Of a stretch of 64,000 nt of DNA, positions 37,884 through 50,600 are shown piece by piece; position 1 is the first letter of the stretch; each line of letters starts with the position of its first letter. Below the pieces are notes generated by a model. The model made no database searches and was not told the origin of the DNA. It saw only the letters and a list, made by a program, of their open reading frames with translations. Source of the stretch: Trichomonas vaginalis G3 (taxonomy: Eukaryota > Parabasalia > Trichomonadida > Trichomonadidae); contig NC_067205.1 in NCBI RefSeq assembly GCF_026262505.1, positions 18,101,645-18,165,644 on the forward strand. Reading direction: 5' to 3'. The translations under genes were made by a program, and so were the position numbers.

Positions 37884-39215
37884 ATGCATGATGGAGTGAG
37901 GAAGCATCTTGATGGAGTGAGGAAGCATCTTGATGAAGAGAGGAAGCACCTTGATGAAGAGAGGAAGTACTTTGTTGAAGAGAGGAAGTACTTTGAAGAA
38001 GAGAGGAAGCATCTTGATGAAGAGAGGAAGCACCTTGATGAAGAGAGGAAGCACTTTGTTGAAGAGAGGAAGCATCTTGATGAAGAGAGGAAGCACTTTG
38101 TTGAAGAGAGGAAGCATCTTAATGAAGAGAGGAAGTACTTTGTTGAAGAGAGGAAGCATCTTGATGAAGAGAGGAAGTACTTTGTTGAAGAGAGGAAGCA
38201 TCTTGATGAAGAGAGGAAGCATCTTGATGAAGAGAGGAAGTACTTTGTTGAAGAGAGGAAGCATCTTGATGAAGAGAGGAAGCACTTTGTTGAAGAGAGG
38301 AAGCATCTTGATGAAGAGAGGAAGCATCTTGATGAAGAGAGGAAGCACCTTGATGAAGAGAGGAAGTACTTTGTTGAAGAGAGGAAGTACTTTGAAGAAG
38401 AGAGGAAGCATCTTGATGAAGAGAGGAAGTACTTTGAAGAAGAGAGGAAGCATCTTAATGAAGAGAGGAAGTACTTTGTTGAAGAGAGGAAGCATCTTGA
38501 TGAAGAGAGGAAGTACTTTGAAGAAGAGAGGAAGCACCTTGATGAAGAGAGGAAGTACTTTGTTGAAGAGAGGAAGCATCTTGATGAAGAGAGGAAGCAC
38601 TTTGTTGAAGAGAGGAAGCATCTTGATGAAGAGAGGAAGCACTTTGTTGAAGAGAGGAAGCATCTTAATGAAGAGAGGAAGTACTTTGTTGAAGAGAGGA
38701 AGCATCTTGATGAAGAGAGGAAGCACTTTGTTGAAGAGAGGAAGCATCTTGATGAAGAGTGGAAGCACCTTGATGAAGAGAGGAAGCACCTTGATGAAGA
38801 GAGGAAGTACTTTGTTGAAGAGAGGAAGTACTTTGAAGAAGAGAGGAAGCATCTTGATGAAGAGAGGAAGCACCTTGATGAAGAGAGGAAGCACTTTGTT
38901 GAAGAGAGGAAGCATCTTGATGAAGAGAGGAAGCACTTTGTTGAAGAGAGGAAGCATCTTAATGAAGAGAGGAAGTACTTTGTTGAAGAGAGGAAGTACT
39001 TTGAAGAAGAGAGAAGCATCTTTGATGAAGAGAGGAAGCACCTTGATGAAGAGAGGAAGCACTTTGTTGAAGAGAGGAAGCTGTATGATGAAGAGAGGAA
39101 GCACCTTGTTGAAGAGAGGAAGCTGCATCTTGAGCAAGAGAGGAAGTACTTTGATGAAGAGAGGAAGTACTTTGAAGAAGAGAGGAAGCTGCATGATGGA
39201 TGCATGATGGAGTGA
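37884..39215 (+). other. Longest intact heptad frame (443 codons)
   Basis: A class B block opening MHDGVRKHLDGVR and running through about 61 heptads and one KLHLEQER octad to KYFDEER-KYFEEER-KLHDGCMME-stop. One unit reads EEWK instead of EERK (GAGTGG near 38,760). A one-base loss at 39,013 and a compensating gain (AGAAGCATCTTTGAT) produce a local KYFEEERSIFDEER segment without breaking the frame. If any part of the array were translated, this is the longest product in the charged heptad frame. No promoter, intron or polyadenylation evidence is visible. Confidence 0.4.
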
Positions 39216-41332
39216 GGAAGCATCTTGATGGAGTGAGGAAGCATCTTGATGAAGAGAGGAAGCACCTTGATGAAGAGAGGAAGTACTTTGTTGAAGAGAG
39301 GAAGTACTTTGAAGAAGAGAGGAAGCATCTTGATGAAGAGAGGAAGCACCTTGATGAAGAGAGGAAGCACTTTGTTGAAGAGAGGAAGCATCTTGATGAA
39401 GAGAGGAGCACTTTGTTGAAGAGAGAAGCATCTTAATGAAGAGAGGAAGTACTTTGTTGAAGAGAGGAAGCATCTTGATGAAGAGAGGAAGTACTTTGTT
39501 GAAGAGAGGAAGCATCTTGATGAGAGAGAGAACATCTTGATGAAGAGAGGAAGTACTTTGTTGAAGAGAGGAAGCATCTTAATGAAGAGAGGAAGTACTT
39601 TGTTGAAGAGAGGAAGCATCTTGATGAAGAGAGGAAGCACCTTGATGAAGAGAGGAAGCACTTTGTTGAAGAGAGGAAGTACTTTGTTGAAGAGAGGAAG
39701 CACTTTGTTGAAGAGAGGAAGCATCTTGATGAAGAGAGGAAGCATCTTGATGAAGAGAGGAAGTACTTTGTTGAAGAGAGGAAGCATCTTGATGAAGAGA
39801 GGAAGCACTTTGTTGAAGAGAGGAAGCATCTTGATGAAGAGAGGAAGTACTTTGTTGAAGAGAGGAAGTACTTTGAAGAAGAGAGGAAGCATCTTGATGA
39901 AGAGAGGAAGCACCTTGATGAAGAGAGGAAGCACTTTGTTGAAGAGAGGAAGCATCTTGATGAAGAGAGGAAGCACTTTGTTGAAGAGAGGAAGCATCTT
40001 AATGAAGAGAGGAAGTACTTTGTTGAAGAGAGGAAGTACTTTGAAGAAGAGAGGAAGCATCTTGATGAAGAGAGGAAGCACCTTGATGAAGAGAGGAAGC
40101 ACTTTGTTGAAGAGAGGAAGCTGTATGATGAAGAGAGGAAGCACCTTGTTGAAGAGAGGAAGCTGCATCTTGAGCAAGAGAGGAAGTACTTTGATGAAGA
40201 GAGGAAGTACTTTGAAGAAGAGAGGAAGCTTGCATGATGGATGCATGATGGAGTGAGGAAGCATCTTGATGGAGTGAGGAAGCATCTTGATGAAGAGAGG
40301 AAGCACCTTGATGAAGAGAGGAAGTACTTTGTTGAAGAGAGGAAGTACTTTGAAGAAGAGAGGAAGCATCTTGATGAAGAGAGGAAGCACCTTGATGAAG
40401 AGAGGAAGCACTTTGTTGAAGAGAGGAAGCATCTTGATGAAGAGAGGAAGCACTTTGTTTGAAGAGAGGAAGCATCTTGAATGAAGAGAGGAAGTACTTT
40501 GTTGAAGAGAGGAAGCATCTTGATGAAGAGAGGAAGTACTTTGTTGAAGAGAGGAAGCATCTTGATGAAGAGAGAGCATCTTGATGAAGAGAGGAAGTAC
40601 TTTGTTGAAGAGAGGAAGCATCTTGATGAAGAGAGGAAGCACTTTGTTGAAGAGAGGAAGCATTTGATGAAGAGAGGAAGCACCTTGATGAAGAGAGGAA
40701 GCACTTTGTTGAAGAGGAAGTATTTGTTGAAGAGAGGAAGCACTTTGTTGAAGAGAGGAAGCACCTTGATGAAGAGAGGAAGTACTTTGTTGAAGAGAGG
40801 AAGCATCTTGATGAAGAGAGGAAGTACTTTGTTGAAGAGAGGAAGCATCTTGATGAAGAGAGGAAGCACTTTGTTGAAGAGAGGAAGCATCTTGATGAAG
40901 AGAGGAAGCACCTTGATGAAGAGAGGAAGCACCTTGATGAAGAGAGGAAGTACTTTGTTGAAGAGAGGAAGTACTTTGAAGAAAAGAGGAAGCTGCATGA
41001 TGGATGCATGATGGAGTGAGGAAGCATCTTGATGAAGAGAGGAAGCATCTTGATGAAGAGAGGAAGTACTTTGTTGAAGAGAGGAAGCATCTTGATGAAG
41101 AGAGGAAGCACTTTGTTGAAGAGAGGAAGCATCTTGATGAAGAGAGGAAGCACCTTGATGAAGAGAGGAAGCACCTTGATGAAGAGAGGAAGCACTTTGT
41201 TGAAGAGAGGAAGCTGTATGATGAAGAGAGGAAGCACCTTGTTGAAGAGAGGAAGCTGCATCTTGAGCAAGAGAGGAAGTACTTTGATGAAGAGAGGAAG
41301 TACTTTGAAGAAGAGAGGAAGCTGCATGATGG

Positions 41333-41989
41333 ATGCATGATGGAGTGAGGAAGCATCTTGATGGAGTGAGGAAGCATCTTGATGAAGAGAGGAAGCACCT
41401 TGATGAAGAGAGGAAGTACTTTGTTGAAGAGAGGAAGTACTTTGAAGAAGAGAGGAAGCATCTTGATGAAGAGAGGAAGCACCTTGATGAAGAGAGGAAG
41501 CACCTTGATGAAGAGAGGAAGTACTTTGTTGAAGAGAGGAAGTACTTTGAAGAAGAGAGGAAGCACCTTGATGAAGAGAGGAAGTACTTTGTTGAAGAGA
41601 GGAAGCATCTTGATGAAGAGAGGAAGCACTTTGTTGAAGAGAGGAAGCATCTTAATGAAGAGAGGAAGTACTTTGTTGAAGAGAGGAAGCATCTTGATGA
41701 AGAGAGGAAGTACTTTGTTGAAGAGAGGAAGCATCTTGATGAAGAGAGGAAGCACTTTGTTGAAGAGAGGAAGCATCTTGATGAAGAGAGGAAGCACCTT
41801 GATGAAGAGAGGAAGCACCTTGATGAAGAGAGGAAGTACTTTGTTGAAGAGAGGAAGTACTTTGAAGAAGAGAGGAAGCATCTTGATGAGAGAGGAAGCA
41901 CCTTGATGAAGAGAGGAAGCACTTTGTTGAAGAGAGGAAGCATCTTGATGAAGAGAGGAAGCACTTTGTTGAAGAGAGGAAGCTCTTGA
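41333..41989 (+). other. Open heptad frame, class B block (218 codons, shifted at end)
   Basis: Opens MHDGVRKHLDGVRKHLDEER and repeats the KYFVEER-KYFEEER pair three times. A base is lost at about 41,888 (GATGAGAGAGG), so the last ~35 codons read the MKRGSTL-type shifted frame. The block is otherwise collinear with the starts of the blocks at 37,884 and 40,241. Confidence 0.3.
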
Positions 41990-43877
41990 TGAAGAAGGAA
42001 GTACTTTGTTGAAGAGAGAAGTACTTTGAAGAAGAGAGAAGCATCTTGATGAAGAGAGGAAGCACCTTGATGAAGAGAGGAAGCACTTTTTGAAGAGAGG
42101 AAGCTGTATGATGAAGAGAGGAAGCACCTTGTTGAAGAGAGGAAGCTGCATCTTGAGCAAGAGAGGAAGTACTTTGATGAAGAGAGGAAGCTGCATGATG
42201 GATGCATGATGGAGTGAGGAAGCATCTTGATGGAGTGAGGAAGCATCTTGATGAAGAGAGGAAGCACCTTGATGAAGAGAGGAAGTACTTTGTTGAAGAG
42301 AGGAAGTACTTTGAAGAAGAGAGGAAGCACCTTGATGAAGAGAGGAAGCACCTTGATGAAGAGAGGAAGCACTTTGTTGAAGAGAGGAAGCATCTTGATG
42401 AAGAGAGGAAGCACTTTGTTGAAGAGAGGAAGCATCTTAATGAAGAGAGGAAGTACTTTGTTGAAGAGAGGAAGCATCTTGATGAAGAGAGGAAGTACTT
42501 TGAAGAAGAGGAAGCATCTTGATGAAGAGAGGAAGCATCTTGATTGAAGAGAGGAAGCACCTTGATGAAGAGAAGCACTTTGTTGAAGAGAGGAAGCATC
42601 TTGATGAAGAGAGGAAGCACTTTGTTGAAGAGAGGAAGCATCTTAATGAAGAGAGGAAGTACTTTGTTGAAGAGAGGAAGCATCTTGATGAAGAGAGGAA
42701 GTACTTTGTTGAAGAGAGGAAGCATCTTGATGAAGAGAGGAAGCACTTTGTTGAAGAGAGGAAGCATCTTGATGAAGAGAGGAAGCACTTGATGAAGAGA
42801 GGAAGCACTTGATGAAGAGAGGAAGTACTTTGTTGAAGAGAGGAAGTACTTTGAGAAGAGAGGAAGCTGCATGATGATGAAGAGAGGAAGCATCTTGATG
42901 AAGAGAGGAAGCATCTTGATGAAGAGAGGAAGCATCTTGATGAAGAGAGGAAGCATCTTGATGAAGAGAGGAAGTACTTTGTTGAAGAGAGGAAGTACTT
43001 TGAAGAAGAGAGGAAGCATCTTGATGAAGAGAGGAAGCACCTTGATGAAGAGAGGAAGCACTTTGTTGAAGAGAGGAAGCTTTGATGAAGAGAGGAAGCA
43101 CCTTGTTGAAGAGAGGAAGCTGCATCTTGAGCAAGAGAGGAAGTACTTTGATGAAGAGAGGAAGTACTTTGAAAGAGAGGAAGCTGCATGATGGATGCAT
43201 GAAGAGAGGAAGCATCTTGATGAAGAGAGGAAGCATCTTGATGAAGAGAGGAAGCACCTTGATGAAGAGAGGAAGTACTTTTTGAAGAGAGGAAGTACTT
43301 TGAAGAAGAGAGGAAGCATCTTGATGAAGAGAGGAAGCACTTGATGAAGAGAGGAAGCACTTTGTTGAAGAGAGGAAGCATCTTGATGAAGAGAGGAAGC
43401 ACTTTGATGAAGAGAGGAAGCATCTTGATGAAGAGAGGAAGTACTTTGTTGAAGAGAGGAAGCATCTTGATGAAGAGAGGAAGTACTTTGTTGAAGAGAG
43501 GAAGCATCTTGATGAAGAGAGGAAGCATCTTGATGAAGAGAGGAAGTACTTTGTTGAAGAGAGGAAGCATCTTGATGAAGAGAGGAAGCACTTTGTTGAA
43601 GAGAGGAAGCATCTTGATGAAGAGAGGAAGCACCTTGATGAAGAGAGGAAGCACTTGATGAAGAGAGGAAGTACTTTGATGAAGAGAGGAAGTACTTTGA
43701 AGAAGAGAGGAAGCATCTTGATGAAGAGAGGAAGCACTTGATGAAGAGAGGAAGCACTTTGTTGAAGAGAGGAAGCTTTGATGAAGAGAGGAAGCACTTG
43801 ATGAAGAGAGGAAGCTGCATCTTGAGAAGAGAGGAAGTACTTTGATGAAGAGAGGAAACTTGATGAAGAGAGGAAGC

Positions 43878-43902
43878 NNNNNNNNNNNNNNNNNNNNNNN
43901 NN
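43878..43902. other. Assembly gap (25 N) at an orientation flip
   Basis: Exactly 25 N. Left of it the array is plus and fairly clean; right of it the array is minus and noisy. The size is a placeholder. Confidence 0.99.
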
Positions 43903-46900
43903 GTTTTCCTCTCTTCATCAAGATGCTTCCTCTCTTCTGTCAAAGCTCCTCTCTTATATCTTCTCTCTCTTCTTCAAAGTACTTCCTCTCTTCTTCAAAG
44001 TGCTTCCTTCTTCAACTACTTCCTCTCTTCACAAAGTGCTTCCTCTCTCATCAAGATGCTTCCTCTCTTCATCAAGGTGCTTCCTCTCTTCATCAAGTGC
44101 TTCCTCTCTTCACAAGGTGCTTCCTCTCTTGATCAAGATGCTTCACTCTCTTCAACAAAGATGCTTCCTCTCTTCATTCAAGGTGCTTCCTCTCTTCTCA
44201 AGAGTCTTCCTCAGTCTTCAACATCTTCCTCTCATTCATCAGTGCTTCCTCTCTTCATCAAGGTGCTTCCTCACTCCATCATGCAGACATGGGCTTCCTC
44301 TCTTCATCAAGTGCTTCCTTCTTCAACAAATTACTTCCTCTCTTTATCAAGTGCTTTCCTCTCTTCAACAAAGTACTTCTCTCTCATCAGTGCTCTCTCT
44401 CTTCTTCAAGACTTCCTCTCTTCAACAAAGTGCTTCCTCTCTTCATCAAGATGCTTCCTCTCTTCAACAAAGTGCTTTCCTCTCTTCATCAAGGTGCTTC
44501 CTCTCTTATCAAGATGCTCCTCTTTCTTCAAAGTACTTCCTCTCTTCAAACAAGTACTTCTCTCTTCATCAAGGTGCTTCCTCTCTTCATCAAGGTGCTT
44601 CCTCTCTTCATCAAGATGCTTCCTCACTCATCATGCATCCATCATGCAGCTTTCCTACTCTATCAAGTCTTCCTTCTCTTTCACAAAATACTTTCCTCTC
44701 TTGTCAAGGTAGCTTCCTCTCTTCTTCAACAGTACTTCCTCTCTTTCATCAAGTGCTTCCTCTCTTCTTCAACTTTAAAGTACTTCCTCTCTTCATCAAG
44801 TGCTTCTCTCTCTGATCTCAAGATGCTTCCTCTCTTCAACAAAGTGCTTCCTCTCTTCTTCAAAGATGCTTCCTCCTTCTTCATACTTCCTCTCTTCCAA
44901 AGTACTTCCTCTCTTCATCAATTGCTTACCTCTCTTATCAAGATGCTTCCTCTCTTCAACAAAGTGCTTCCTCTCTTCTTCACAATGCTTCCTCTCTTTC
45001 TCTAAGTACTTCCTCTCTTTCAACAAAGTGCTTCCTCTCTTCATCAAAGTGCTTCCTCTCTTCATCAGTGCTCTTCCTATCTCGTCAACAAAGTCTTCCT
45101 CTCTTTCTATTCAAGATGCTTCCTCTCTTCTTCAAAGTACTTCCTCTCTTCATCAAGATGCTTCCTCTCTTCAAGTACTTTCAAGATGCTTCCTCTCTTC
45201 ACAAGTGCTTCCTCTTCATCAAGTGCTTCCTCACTCCATCATGCATCCATCATCAGCTTCCTCTCTTCATCAAGTGCTTCCTCTCTTTCTCAAACGTACT
45301 CTCTCTCTTCAAGATCAGCTTTCCTCTCTTCATCATCAGCTTCCTCCTCTTCAACAAAAGTCTTCCTCTCTTCTCAGGATGGCTTCCTCTCTTCATACAA
45401 ATGTCTTCCTCTCTTCATCAAAGATGCTTCCTCTCTTCAACAAAGTACTTCCTCTCTTCATTAAGATGCTTCCTCTCTTTCTCAAAGTACTTCCTCTCTT
45501 CATCAGATGCTTCCTTCTCTCAACAGAGTCTTCCTTCTCCTACTCTCCTCTCTTCACAAAGTCTGTCCTCTCTTCATCAAAGTGCTTCCTCTTCTTCTTC
45601 AAGTACTTCCTCTCTTGATCAAGATGCTTCCTTCTTCAACAAGTGCTTCCTCTCTTTTCAAATGCTTCCTCTCTCTTCAATAGTACTTCCTCTCTCATCA
45701 AGTGCTTCCTCTCTTCATCAAAGTGCTTCCTCTCTTCATCAAGATGCTTCTCTCTTCTTCAAAGTACTTCCTCTCTTCAAATCAAAGTGCTCCTCTCTCA
45801 TCAAGATGCTTTCCTCTCTTCAACAAAGCTCTTCCTCTCTTCATCAAGATGCTTCCTCTCTCATCAAAGTTACTCTCTCTTCATAGATGCTTCCTCTCTT
45901 CAACAAAGCTTGCTTCCTCTCTTCACTCTTCATCAGATGCTTCCTCTCTTCAACAAAGTGCCTTCCTCTCTTCATCAAGGTGCTTCCTTCTCTTCATCAA
46001 AGACGCTTCCTCTCTTCATTCAAAGTACTTCCTCTCTTCAACACAAGTACTCCTCTCTTCATCAAGGTGCTTCCTCTCTTCATCAAGTGCTTCCTCACTC
46101 ATCAAGATGCTTCTACTCCATCATGCATCCATCATGCAGCTTCCTCGTCTTCTTCAATAGTACTTCCTCTCTTCATCAAATCCTCTCTCTTGCTCAAGAT
46201 GCAGCTTCCTCTCTTCAACAAGGTGCTTCCTCTTCATTCATCATAATGCTTCCTCTCTTCAACAAAGTGCTTCCTTCTCTCAAGGTGCTTACCTCTCTTC
46301 ATCAAGATGCTTTCCTCTCTCTTCAAAGTACTTCCTCTTTCAACAATAAGTATTCCTCTCTTCATCAGGTGCTTCCCTCTCTTCATCAAGATGCTTCCTC
46401 TCTTCATCAAGATGCTTCCTCTCTTCAACAAATGCTGCTTCCTCTCTTTCCACTTCAAGATGCTTCCTCTTTCAACAAAGTGTTACTTCTCTCTCTTCAT
46501 CAAGATGCTTTCCTCCTCTTCATTCAAGGTGCTTCCTCTCTTCAACAAATACTTCCTCTCTTCATCAAGATGCTTCTCTCTTCAACAAGTACTTCTCTCT
46601 TCATAAGATGCTTCCTCTTCTTCACACATGTGCTTCTCTCATCTTCATCAAGATGCTTTCCTCTCTCAACAAAGTGCTTCTCTCTCTTCATCAAGGGTGC
46701 TTCCTCTCTTCATTCAAGAGATGCTTCTCCTCTTCTTCTTCAAAGTACTTCTTCTCTTCAACAAGTACTTCCTCTCTTCATCAAGTGCTTCCTCTCTCAT
46801 CAAGATGCTTCCTCACTCCATCAAGATGCTTCTCACTCATTCATGCAATCCACCTCATCAAGCTTCCTCTCTTCTCAAAGTACTTCCTCTCTTCATCAAA

Positions 46901-47600
46901 GTACTTCCTCTCTTGTCAAGATGCATGCTTCCTCTTGCTTCAACAAGTGCTTCCCTCTCTTCATAAAGCTTCCTCTCTTCACAAAGTCATTCCTCTCTTT
47001 ATCAAGTGCCTTCCTCTCTTCATCAAATGCTTCCTCTCTTCTTCAAAGTACTTCTCTCTTCACAATGTACTTCCTCTCTTCATAAGATGCTTCCTCTCTT
47101 ATCTAAGGTGCTTCCTCTCTTCATCAAGATGCTTCCTCACTCCATCATGCATCCATCATGCAGCTTCCTCTCTCATCAAGTAGCTTCCTCTCTTCATAGG
47201 TGCTCATCACTCATTGCATCAATGAGCTTCCTCTCTTCATCAAGGTGCTCCTCTCTTCAATCAAAGTCTTCTCTCTTATCAAGATGCTTCCTCTCTTCAC
47301 AAAGACTTCCTCTGTTCATCAAAGATGCTTCCTCTCTTCAACAAAGTACTTCCTCTCTTCATTAAGATGCTTCCTCTCTTCAAACAAAGTGCTTCCTCTC
47401 TTCTCAAGAGTTTCTTCCCTCTCTCCCTTCAAAGATTCCTCTCTTCACAAGGTGCTTCTCTCTTATCAAGTTGCTTCTCTCTTCATCAAGGTGCTTCCTC
47501 TCTTCATCAAGGTGCTTCCTCTCTCATCAAGTGCTCTCTATGTGCTTCCTCACTCCTATATACCATATCAACTATCAGTGCTTCCTCTCTTCATCAATGC
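43903..47600 (-). repeat. Heptad minisatellite, minus orientation, noisy block
   Basis: CTTCCTCTCTTC-type units with many indels. Punctuation elements in reverse orientation occur near 44,272 (followed by an odd AGACATGGGCTTCC), 44,630, 45,232, 46,115, 46,810 and 47,140, and a distorted one at about 47,546-47,578 (CACTCCTATATACCATATC). Only short minus-strand heptad frames survive. Confidence 0.93.
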
Positions 47601-47612
47601 TTTGCATATATC
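47590..47612. other. Orientation flip, minus to plus
   Basis: The array changes strand at TCAATGCTTTGCATATATCTACTTTG. The joint carries CATATAT, similar to the joint at 26,525, and sequence quality improves sharply to the right. Confidence 0.85.
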
Positions 47613-50600
47613 TACTTTGAAGAAGAGAGGAACATCTTGATGAAGAGAGGAAGCACCTTGATGAAGAGAGGAAGTACTTTGTTGAAGAGAGGAAGTATTT
47701 GAAGAAGAGAGGAAGCACTTTGAAGAAGAGAGGAAAGCACTTTGTTGAAGAGAGGAAGCATCTTGATCAAGAGAGGAAGCACCTTGATGAAGAGAGGAAA
47801 GTACTTTTGAAGAAGAGAGGAAGCACTTGATCAAGAGAGGAAGTATTTGTTGAAGAGAGGAAGCAACTTGATGAAGAGAGGAAGCTGCATGATTGATGCA
47901 TGATGGAGTGAGGAAGCATCTTGATGAAGAGAGGAAGCATCTTCATGAAGAGAGGAAGCACTTCGATGAAGAGAGGAAGCACCTTGATGAAGAGAGGAAG
48001 TACTTTGAAGAAGAGAGGAAGCACTTTGTTGAAGAGAGGAAGCACCTTGATGAAGAGAGGAAGTACTTTGTTGAAGAGAGGAAGCATCTTGATGAAGAGA
48101 GGAAGTACTTTGTTGAAGAGAGGAAGCATCTTGATGAAGAGAGGAAGCACTTTGTTGAAGAGAGGAAGCATCTTGATGAAGAGAGGAAGCACCTTGATGA
48201 AGAGAGGAAGCACCTTGATGAAGAGAGGAAGCACTTTGCTGAAGAGAGGAAGCACCTTGATGAAGAGAGGAAGTACTTTGAAGAAGAGAGGAAGCACTTT
48301 GAAGAAGAGAGGACACTTTGTTGAAGAGAGGAAGCATCTTGATCAAGAGAGGAAGTACTTTGAAGAAGAGAGGAAGCACCTTGATGAAGAGAGGAAGCAC
48401 TTTGTTGAAGAGAGGAAGCATCTTAATGAAGAGAGGAAGTACTTTGTTGAAGAGAGGAAGCATCTTGAATGAAGAGAGGAAGTACTTTAAGAAGAGAGGA
48501 AGCATCTTAATGAAGAGAGGAAGTACTTTGTTGAAGAGAGGAAGCATACTTGTGAAGAGAGGAAGTACTTTGTTTGAAGAGAGGAAGCTGCATCTGAGCA
48601 AGAGAGGAAGTACTTTGTTGCAAGAGAGGAAGCTGCATGATGAAGAGAGGAAGCTGCATCTTGAGCAAGAGAGGAAGTACTTTGACGAAGAGAGGAAGCA
48701 CCTTTGATGAAGAGAGGAAGTGCATGTGATGCATGATGGAGTGAGGAAGCACCTTGATGAAGAGAGGAAGCACCTTGATGAAGAGAGGAAGCATCTGATG
48801 AAGAGAGGAAGCATCTTGATGAAGAGGAAGTACTTTGAAGAAGAAAGGAAGCATCTTGATGAAGAGAGGAAGCACCTTGATGAAGAGAGGAAGTACTTTG
48901 TTGAAGAGAGGAAGCATCTTGATGAAGAGAGGAAGTACTTTTTGTTGAAGAGAGGAAGCATCTTGATGAAGAGAGGAAGCACTTTTGTTGAAGAGAGGAA
49001 GCATCTTGATGAAGAGAGGAAGCACTTTGATGAAGAGAGGAAGCACCTTGATAGAAGAGAGGAAGTACTTGAAGAAGAGAGGAAGCACTTGATCAAGAGA
49101 GGAAGTATTTTGTTGAAGAGAGGAAGCAACTTGATGAAGAGAGGAAGCTGCATGATGGATGCATGATGGAGTGAGGAAGCATCTTGATGAAGAGAGGAAG
49201 CACTTGATGAAGAGGGGAAGTACTTTGTTTGAGAGAGGAAGCACCTTGATGAAGAGAGGAAGCACCTTGATGAAGAGAGGAAGCACTTGATCAAGAGAGG
49301 AAGCACCTTGATGAAGAGAGGAAGTACTTTGAAGAAGAGAGGAAGCACTTTGAAGAAGAGAGGAAGCACTTTGAAGAAGAGAGGAAGCACCTTGATCAAG
49401 AGAGGAAGCATTTTGTTGAAGAGAGGAAGCAACTTGATGAAGAGAGGAAGCTGCATGATGGATGCATGATGGAGTGAGGAAGCATCTTGATGAAGAGAGG
49501 AAGCACCTTGATGAAGAGAGGAAGCACCTTGATGAAGAGAGGAAGCACCTTGATGAAGAGAGGAAGCATCTTGATGAAGAGAGGAAGTACTTTGATGAAG
49601 AGAGGAAGCATCTTGATGAAGAGAGGAAGCATCTTGATGAAGAGAGGAAGCACCTTGATGAAGAGAGGAAGCATCTTGATCAAGAGAGGAAGCATCTTGA
49701 TGAAGAGAGGAAGCACTTTGTTGAAGAGAGGAAGCATCTTGATGAAGAGAGGAAGCACCTTGATGAAGAGAGGAAGCATCTTGATGAAGAGAGGAAGCAT
49801 CTTGATCAAGAGAGGAAGCATCTTGATGAAGAGAGGAAGCACTTTGTTGAAGAGAGGAAGCTGCATCTTGAGCAAGAGAGGAAGTACTTTGATGAAGAGA
49901 GGAAGTACTTTGAAGAAGAGAGGAAGCTGCATGATGGATGCATGATGGAGTGAGGAAGCATCTTGATGGAGTGAGGAAGCATCTTGATGAAGAGAGGAAG
50001 CACCTTGATGAAGAGAGGAAGTACTTTGTTGAAGAGAGGAAGTACTTTGAAGAAGAGAGGAAGCATCTTGATGAAGAGAGGAAGCACTTTGTTGAAGAGA
50101 GGAAGCATCTTGATGAAGAGAGGAAGCACTTTGTTGAAGAGAGGAAGCATCTTAATGAAGAGAGGAAGTACTTTGTTGAAGAGAGGAAGCATCTTGATGA
50201 AGAGAGGAAGTACTTTGTTGAAGAGAGGAAGCATCTTGATGAAGAGAGGAAGCACTTTGTTGAAGAGAGGAAGCATCTTGATGAAGAGAGGAAGCACCTT
50301 GATGAAGAGAGGAAGTACTTTGTTGAAGAGAGGAAGTACTTTGAAGAAGAGAGGAAGCATCTTGATGAAGAGAGGAAGCACCTTGATGAAGAGAGGAAGC
50401 ACTTTGTTGAAGAGAGGAAGCATCTTGATCAAGAGAGGAAGTACTTTGAAGAAGAGAGGAAGCACCTTGATGAAGAGAGGAAGCACTTTGTTGAAGAGAG
50501 GAAGCATCTTAATGAAGAGAGGAAGTACTTTGTTGAAGAGAGGAAGCATCTTGATGAAGAGAGGAAGTACTTTGAAGAAGAGAGGAAGCATCTTAATGAA

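Larger units (their letters stand above)
34079..42219 (+). repeat. Series of 32-bp punctuation elements
   Basis: Copies start at 34,079, 34,405, 34,751, 35,056, 36,078, 36,638, 36,859, 37,563, 37,870, 39,186, 40,226 (one extra T), 40,990, 41,319 and 42,188; a truncated copy lies at 43,181. Each is AAGC + two copies of TGCATGATGGA + GTGAGG. Some are followed by KHLDGVR (AAGCATCTTGATGGAGTGAGG split as 15+6), the class B type: 35,056, 37,870, 39,186, 40,226, 41,319 and 42,188. The others lead directly into KHLDEER (class A). Confidence 0.93.
34025..43877 (+). repeat. Heptad minisatellite, plus orientation, cleanest block
   Basis: Nearly perfect 21-bp periodicity for about 8 kb with only a few single-base changes (for example near 34,567, 34,905, 37,727, 39,013 and 39,408); errors rise again from about 41,880. 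Punctuation elements subdivide it into higher-order blocks. Spacer-to-spacer distances from 34,079 are 326, 346, 305, 1022, 560, 221, 704, 307, 1316, 1040, 764, 329 and 869 bp, mostly 32 + 21n with +3 where one octad is present. Adjacent blocks share the same order of heptad variants, so amplification was by multi-unit blocks. Confidence 0.97.

Noticed and set aside
37511-42196. A 1,561-codon minus-strand open frame (LPLFIKV/CFLSSSR repeats) and similar ones at 36,807-39,515, 39,433-42,477, 50,593-53,616 and 52,578-55,412
   Set aside because: It switches among all three stop-free frames of the reversed unit wherever a spacer or indel occurs, and it is antisense to the heptad frame joined to the transposase. 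Openness follows from the unit having no reverse stops.
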